The position numbers and the translations under genes were made by a program. From contig NC_013530.1 of the NCBI RefSeq assembly GCF_000024965.1, positions 3,224,001 to 3,288,000 of the forward strand: a DNA stretch of 64,000 bases, written 5' to 3'. Below, piece by piece: positions 61,860 through 64,000 of the stretch; position 1 is the stretch's first letter, and every line of letters begins with the position of its first letter. The notes below the pieces were generated by a model that was given only the letters and a program-made list of their open reading frames with translations, made no database searches and was not told the DNA's origin. Origin of the DNA: Xylanimonas cellulosilytica DSM 15894 (GTDB lineage: Bacteria > Actinomycetota > Actinomycetes > Actinomycetales > Cellulomonadaceae).

Positions 61860-63251
61860 GTGCCCGCCACCGTTGCCGCGACCACCGCTTGGGAGAACTG
61901 GGCCCGCACCGCCAGTGCCAGTCCGGCGGGCGTCGTACGGCCGCGCGACGAGGCGGCGCTCGCGGATCAGGTCGCCCGGGCGGCCGCGGAAGGGCTGCGG
62001 GTGCGGGCCCGCGGGGCCGGGCACTCGTTCACCCCGGTGGCGGTCACCGACGGCCTCCAGGTGGACCTCGAGCACCTGGCCGGGCTGGAGGCCGTCGAAC
62101 GTCGCCAGGACGGCACCGCCCGTGTGACCGTGCTCGCCGGCACCCGCCTGTACCACCTGCACCATCTGCTCGGTGCGCGCGGGCTGGCGATGACGAACCT
62201 CGGGGACATCGACCGGCAGACCATCGCCGGTGCGATCTCCACCGGCACCCACGGCACAGGGCTGCGGCACGGCGGCCTGGCCACGCAGGTGTGCGGCGTC
62301 CGCGTGGTGCTGCCGGACGGCACGGTCCGCGCGGTGAGCGTCGACGACGCGCCCGGCTCCCCGGAGCGCGAGCTGTTCGAGGTGGCCCGGCTGGGACTCG
62401 GCACGGTGGGCGTCCTGTCGGCCGTCACGCTCGAGGTGGTGCCCGCGTTCTGGTTGCGCTGCCGGGAGCGCCCCGAGCGCCTGGACGCCTTCCTCGAGGA
62501 CCCGGACGCGTACGCCGCCTCCGCCGACCACGCCGAGCTCTACTGGTTCCCCGGCACGCGCAGCATCCTGACGATCCGCAACGACCGTCTCACCCCCGAC
62601 GACGCGGCCCGCTGGGGCACCGAACGCTCCGGTCTCAAGGGGCGCGTGCGCCTGCTGGGCCAGGAGGTGCGCGGGCTGGTGGACGACGAGGTGATCGCCA
62701 ACGGCCTGTTCGAGGTGGCCAACCGCCTGGCCACCGCGGCGCCGGGGCTCACCGCGGGCATCAACCGGGTCTCCGCCCGTGCGCTCGCGGCCCGCGAGCG
62801 GGTCGCGCCGTCGTACCAGCTCTTCTGCCACAAGCGCCGCGTGCGGTTCCGCGAGCAGGAGTACGCCGTGCCGCGCGCCGCCGTCGGCGACGTGGTGCGC
62901 GAGCTGGCGGCCTGGCACCGGCGCACGGGCGAGCCCGTCCCGTTCCCCGTCGAGGTGCGCTTCGCGCCGTCGGACGACGTGTGGCTGTCCACCGCCCGCG
63001 ACCGCGACACGGCGTACGTGGCGGTGCACCAGTACGTGCGCATGCAGTACCGCCGGTGGTTCGACGCCGCGGAGGCCATCTTCGTCGCCGCCGACGGACG
63101 ACCGCACTGGGGCAAGCTGCACCGCCGCACGGCCGCGGACCTCGCGCACCACTACCCGCTGGACGACGTCGCCCGCGTGCGCCGCACCGTCGACCCCGGC
63201 GGGGTGTTCGCGAACGCCTACTCGGACACGGTGCTGGGCGCCGCCACGTAG
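61860..63251 (+). CDS. D-arabinono-1,4-lactone oxidase family FAD enzyme
   Basis: 463 residues from a GTG; CAGACT ends six bases upstream. The FAD-binding domain has RVRARGAGHSFTPVAV, with the His that carries FAD in related enzymes, then TVLAGTRLYHLHHLLGARG and ISTGTHGTGLRHGGLA. The C-terminal ALO domain includes PVEVRFAPSDDVWLS and PHWGKLHRRTAADL, where the W-G-K motif binds substrate. It oxidises sugar lactones to ascorbate-like compounds. Its last 34 bases overlap, tail to tail, the end of the TetR gene. Confidence 0.92.
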   Translation: MPATVAATTAWENWARTASASPAGVVRPRDEAALADQVARAAAEGLRVRARGAGHSFTPVAVTDGLQVDLEHLAGLEAVERRQDGTARVTVLAGTRLYHLHHLLGARGLAMTNLGDIDRQTIAGAISTGTHGTGLRHGGLATQVCGVRVVLPDGTVRAVSVDDAPGSPERELFEVARLGLGTVGVLSAVTLEVVPAFWLRCRERPERLDAFLEDPDAYAASADHAELYWFPGTRSILTIRNDRLTPDDAARWGTERSGLKGRVRLLGQEVRGLVDDEVIANGLFEVANRLATAAPGLTAGINRVSARALAARERVAPSYQLFCHKRRVRFREQEYAVPRAAVGDVVRELAAWHRRTGEPVPFPVEVRFAPSDDVWLSTARDRDTAYVAVHQYVRMQYRRWFDAAEAIFVAADGRPHWGKLHRRTAADLAHHYPLDDVARVRRTVDPGGVFANAYSDTVLGAAT

Positions 63252-63841
63252 CCGGAGATCAGGTCGGCCAGCGCGCCGAACCCTTCGAGGGCGCGGTCGT
63301 CGTCCTCGTCCACGAGCCAGGCCAGCTCGATGCCGTCGATGAGCGCGGTGGTGATGCGGGCGATGACGCCGCGGTCGACGGCGAACTGCACGCCGGAGGC
63401 GTCCGCGAGGGTGTTGACGAGCTGGTAGGCCATCTGGGTGGACTGCTCGAGGTGGGATCGTGCGGTGGGCCGCAGCGCGCTGTTGCGGGCACCCGTGGTG
63501 GCGATCTCGAGCAGCAGCAGGCGCACCTGACGGTACCGCTTCAGCCCCGCGAGCAGGGCGGGGGCGCACTGCTGGAGCAGGCTGGGGAAGTCGAGCCCGG
63601 CCTGCACGCCCGCACCGATCGCGGCCCGGATCTGGTCCGAGGCCTCCACGCTGATGGACTGCCCCATCGCGTCGAGCAGCTCGTCCTTGTCGTGAAAGCA
63701 GTAGTGCACGGTGCCCAGGGAGACCCCGGCCTCGTGCGCGACGGCGCGGATGGTCACCGCCTCGACGCCCGACTGGGCCGCCACCCGCAACGCGGCGTCG
63801 ACGAGCTGGGCGCGGCGCACGGCCAGCGGCATGCGGTTCAT
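63218..63841 (-). CDS. TetR-family transcriptional regulator
   Basis: 207 residues. The helix-turn-helix is [31 protein letters not shown] (about 29-60). The C-terminal ligand domain is helical and matches no named subclass that I recognise. Its ATG overlaps the stop of ispF as ATGA, so it is co-translated with the isoprenoid gene. It may control the lactone oxidase gene that converges on it, or its own operon; no operator palindrome was seen. Confidence 0.92.
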   Translation of the reverse strand: MNRMPLAVRRAQLVDAALRVAAQSGVEAVTIRAVAHEAGVSLGTVHYCFHDKDELLDAMGQSISVEASDQIRAAIGAGVQAGLDFPSLLQQCAPALLAGLKRYRQVRLLLLEIATTGARNSALRPTARSHLEQSTQMAYQLVNTLADASGVQFAVDRGVIARITTALIDGIELAWLVDEDDDRALEGFGALADLISGYVAAPSTVSE

Positions 63842-64000
63842 GCGGCGCCCTCGCTGCCCGGCGCGACGGCCACGACCAGCGCCGTCGCGATCGCCGCCAC
63901 CCCTTCGCCGCGGCCCGTGAGCCCCAGCCCGTCGGTGGTGGTGGCGCTCAGCGAGACGGGCGCTCCGGCCGCCGCGCTCAGCGCCGCGACCGCCTCGGCC
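63838..64000 (-). CDS. ispF: 2-C-methyl-D-erythritol 2,4-cyclodiphosphate synthase, C-terminus
   Basis: Only the last 54 codons lie in the window. They include [28 protein letters not shown], the conserved IspF end in which the T-T-D and G-R-G-E-G residues line the trimer's active site. The enzyme makes the cyclic diphosphate in the MEP isoprenoid pathway. The start lies beyond the right edge. The gene is coupled to the TetR gene by ATGA. Confidence 0.93.
   Translation of the reverse strand, partial: AEAVAALSAAAGAPVSLSATTTDGLGLTGRGEGVAAIATALVVAVAPGSEGAA

Overview
The window is chromosomal DNA of a high-GC Gram-positive bacterium of the Actinomycetota. Several traits suggest Micrococcales, probably Cellulomonadaceae or Promicromonosporaceae: strong G/C third-position bias, many leaderless starts, a monocistronic groEL under CIRCE control, XPB helicase next to a helicase-associated protein, the DUF3027/DUF3263/DUF2530/DUF4032 families, and an OtsA-OtsB fusion. 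The placement is inferred from gene content only.

Layout. 1-9.3 kb: an exopolysaccharide/cell-surface locus with glycosyltransferases (one frameshifted), a polysaccharide pyruvyl transferase, a priming sugar-phosphate transferase, a wall-anchored protein, a DUF4012 protein, a low-molecular-weight tyrosine phosphatase and a Wzx-like flippase. Its first 3 kb are visibly less GC-rich than the rest. 9.4-16 kb: an alpha-galactoside operon read leftwards (GH36 alpha-galactosidase, binding lipoprotein, two CUT1 permeases, LacI regulator) behind a long inverted-repeat operator. It has no ATPase of its own; an orphan MsmK/UgpC-type ATPase lies at 55.3 kb.

16-22 kb: an accessory stretch holding relics of an LMW-PTP, a SnoaL-like gene and an ImmA/IrrE peptidase, an AAA/DUF4143 ATPase, a Phd-VapC-like toxin-antitoxin pair, a candidate HigB-HigA-SecB-like toxin-antitoxin-chaperone module, and an AbiEi-like protein. 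Four of five copies of a 56-bp stem-loop repeat lie here. 22-31 kb: purine permease, a second priming glycosyltransferase, a 1284-residue sacsin/Hsp90-like ATPase full of in-frame repeats, DUF3027 and a cold-shock protein. 31-43.9 kb: helicase-associated protein and XPB, a 92-bp tandem array, TPM and PspA proteins, glutamine amidotransferase, NYN protein, a two-component system, an HD-like protein and a frameshifted WXG100 gene.

44-64 kb: mainly core genes: groEL with two CIRCE sites, LytR_C protein, DUF3263, uracil-DNA glycosylase, SGNH hydrolase, tRNA-Thr, DsbA-like thioredoxin, a Ser/Thr kinase divergent from otsAB, an ABC ATPase, DUF4032, rlmB, cysS, an aldolase/racemase-fold enzyme, a sugar-lactone oxidase, TetR and the end of ispF.

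A 25-bp palindromic repeat (GGTGGTT-N11-AACCACC) sits between genes all over the window and has entered three coding sequences in frame. The most interesting items are the toxin-antitoxin-chaperone module, the 56-bp stem-loop family, the chimeric gene relics near 16 kb, and the repeat-swollen genes.
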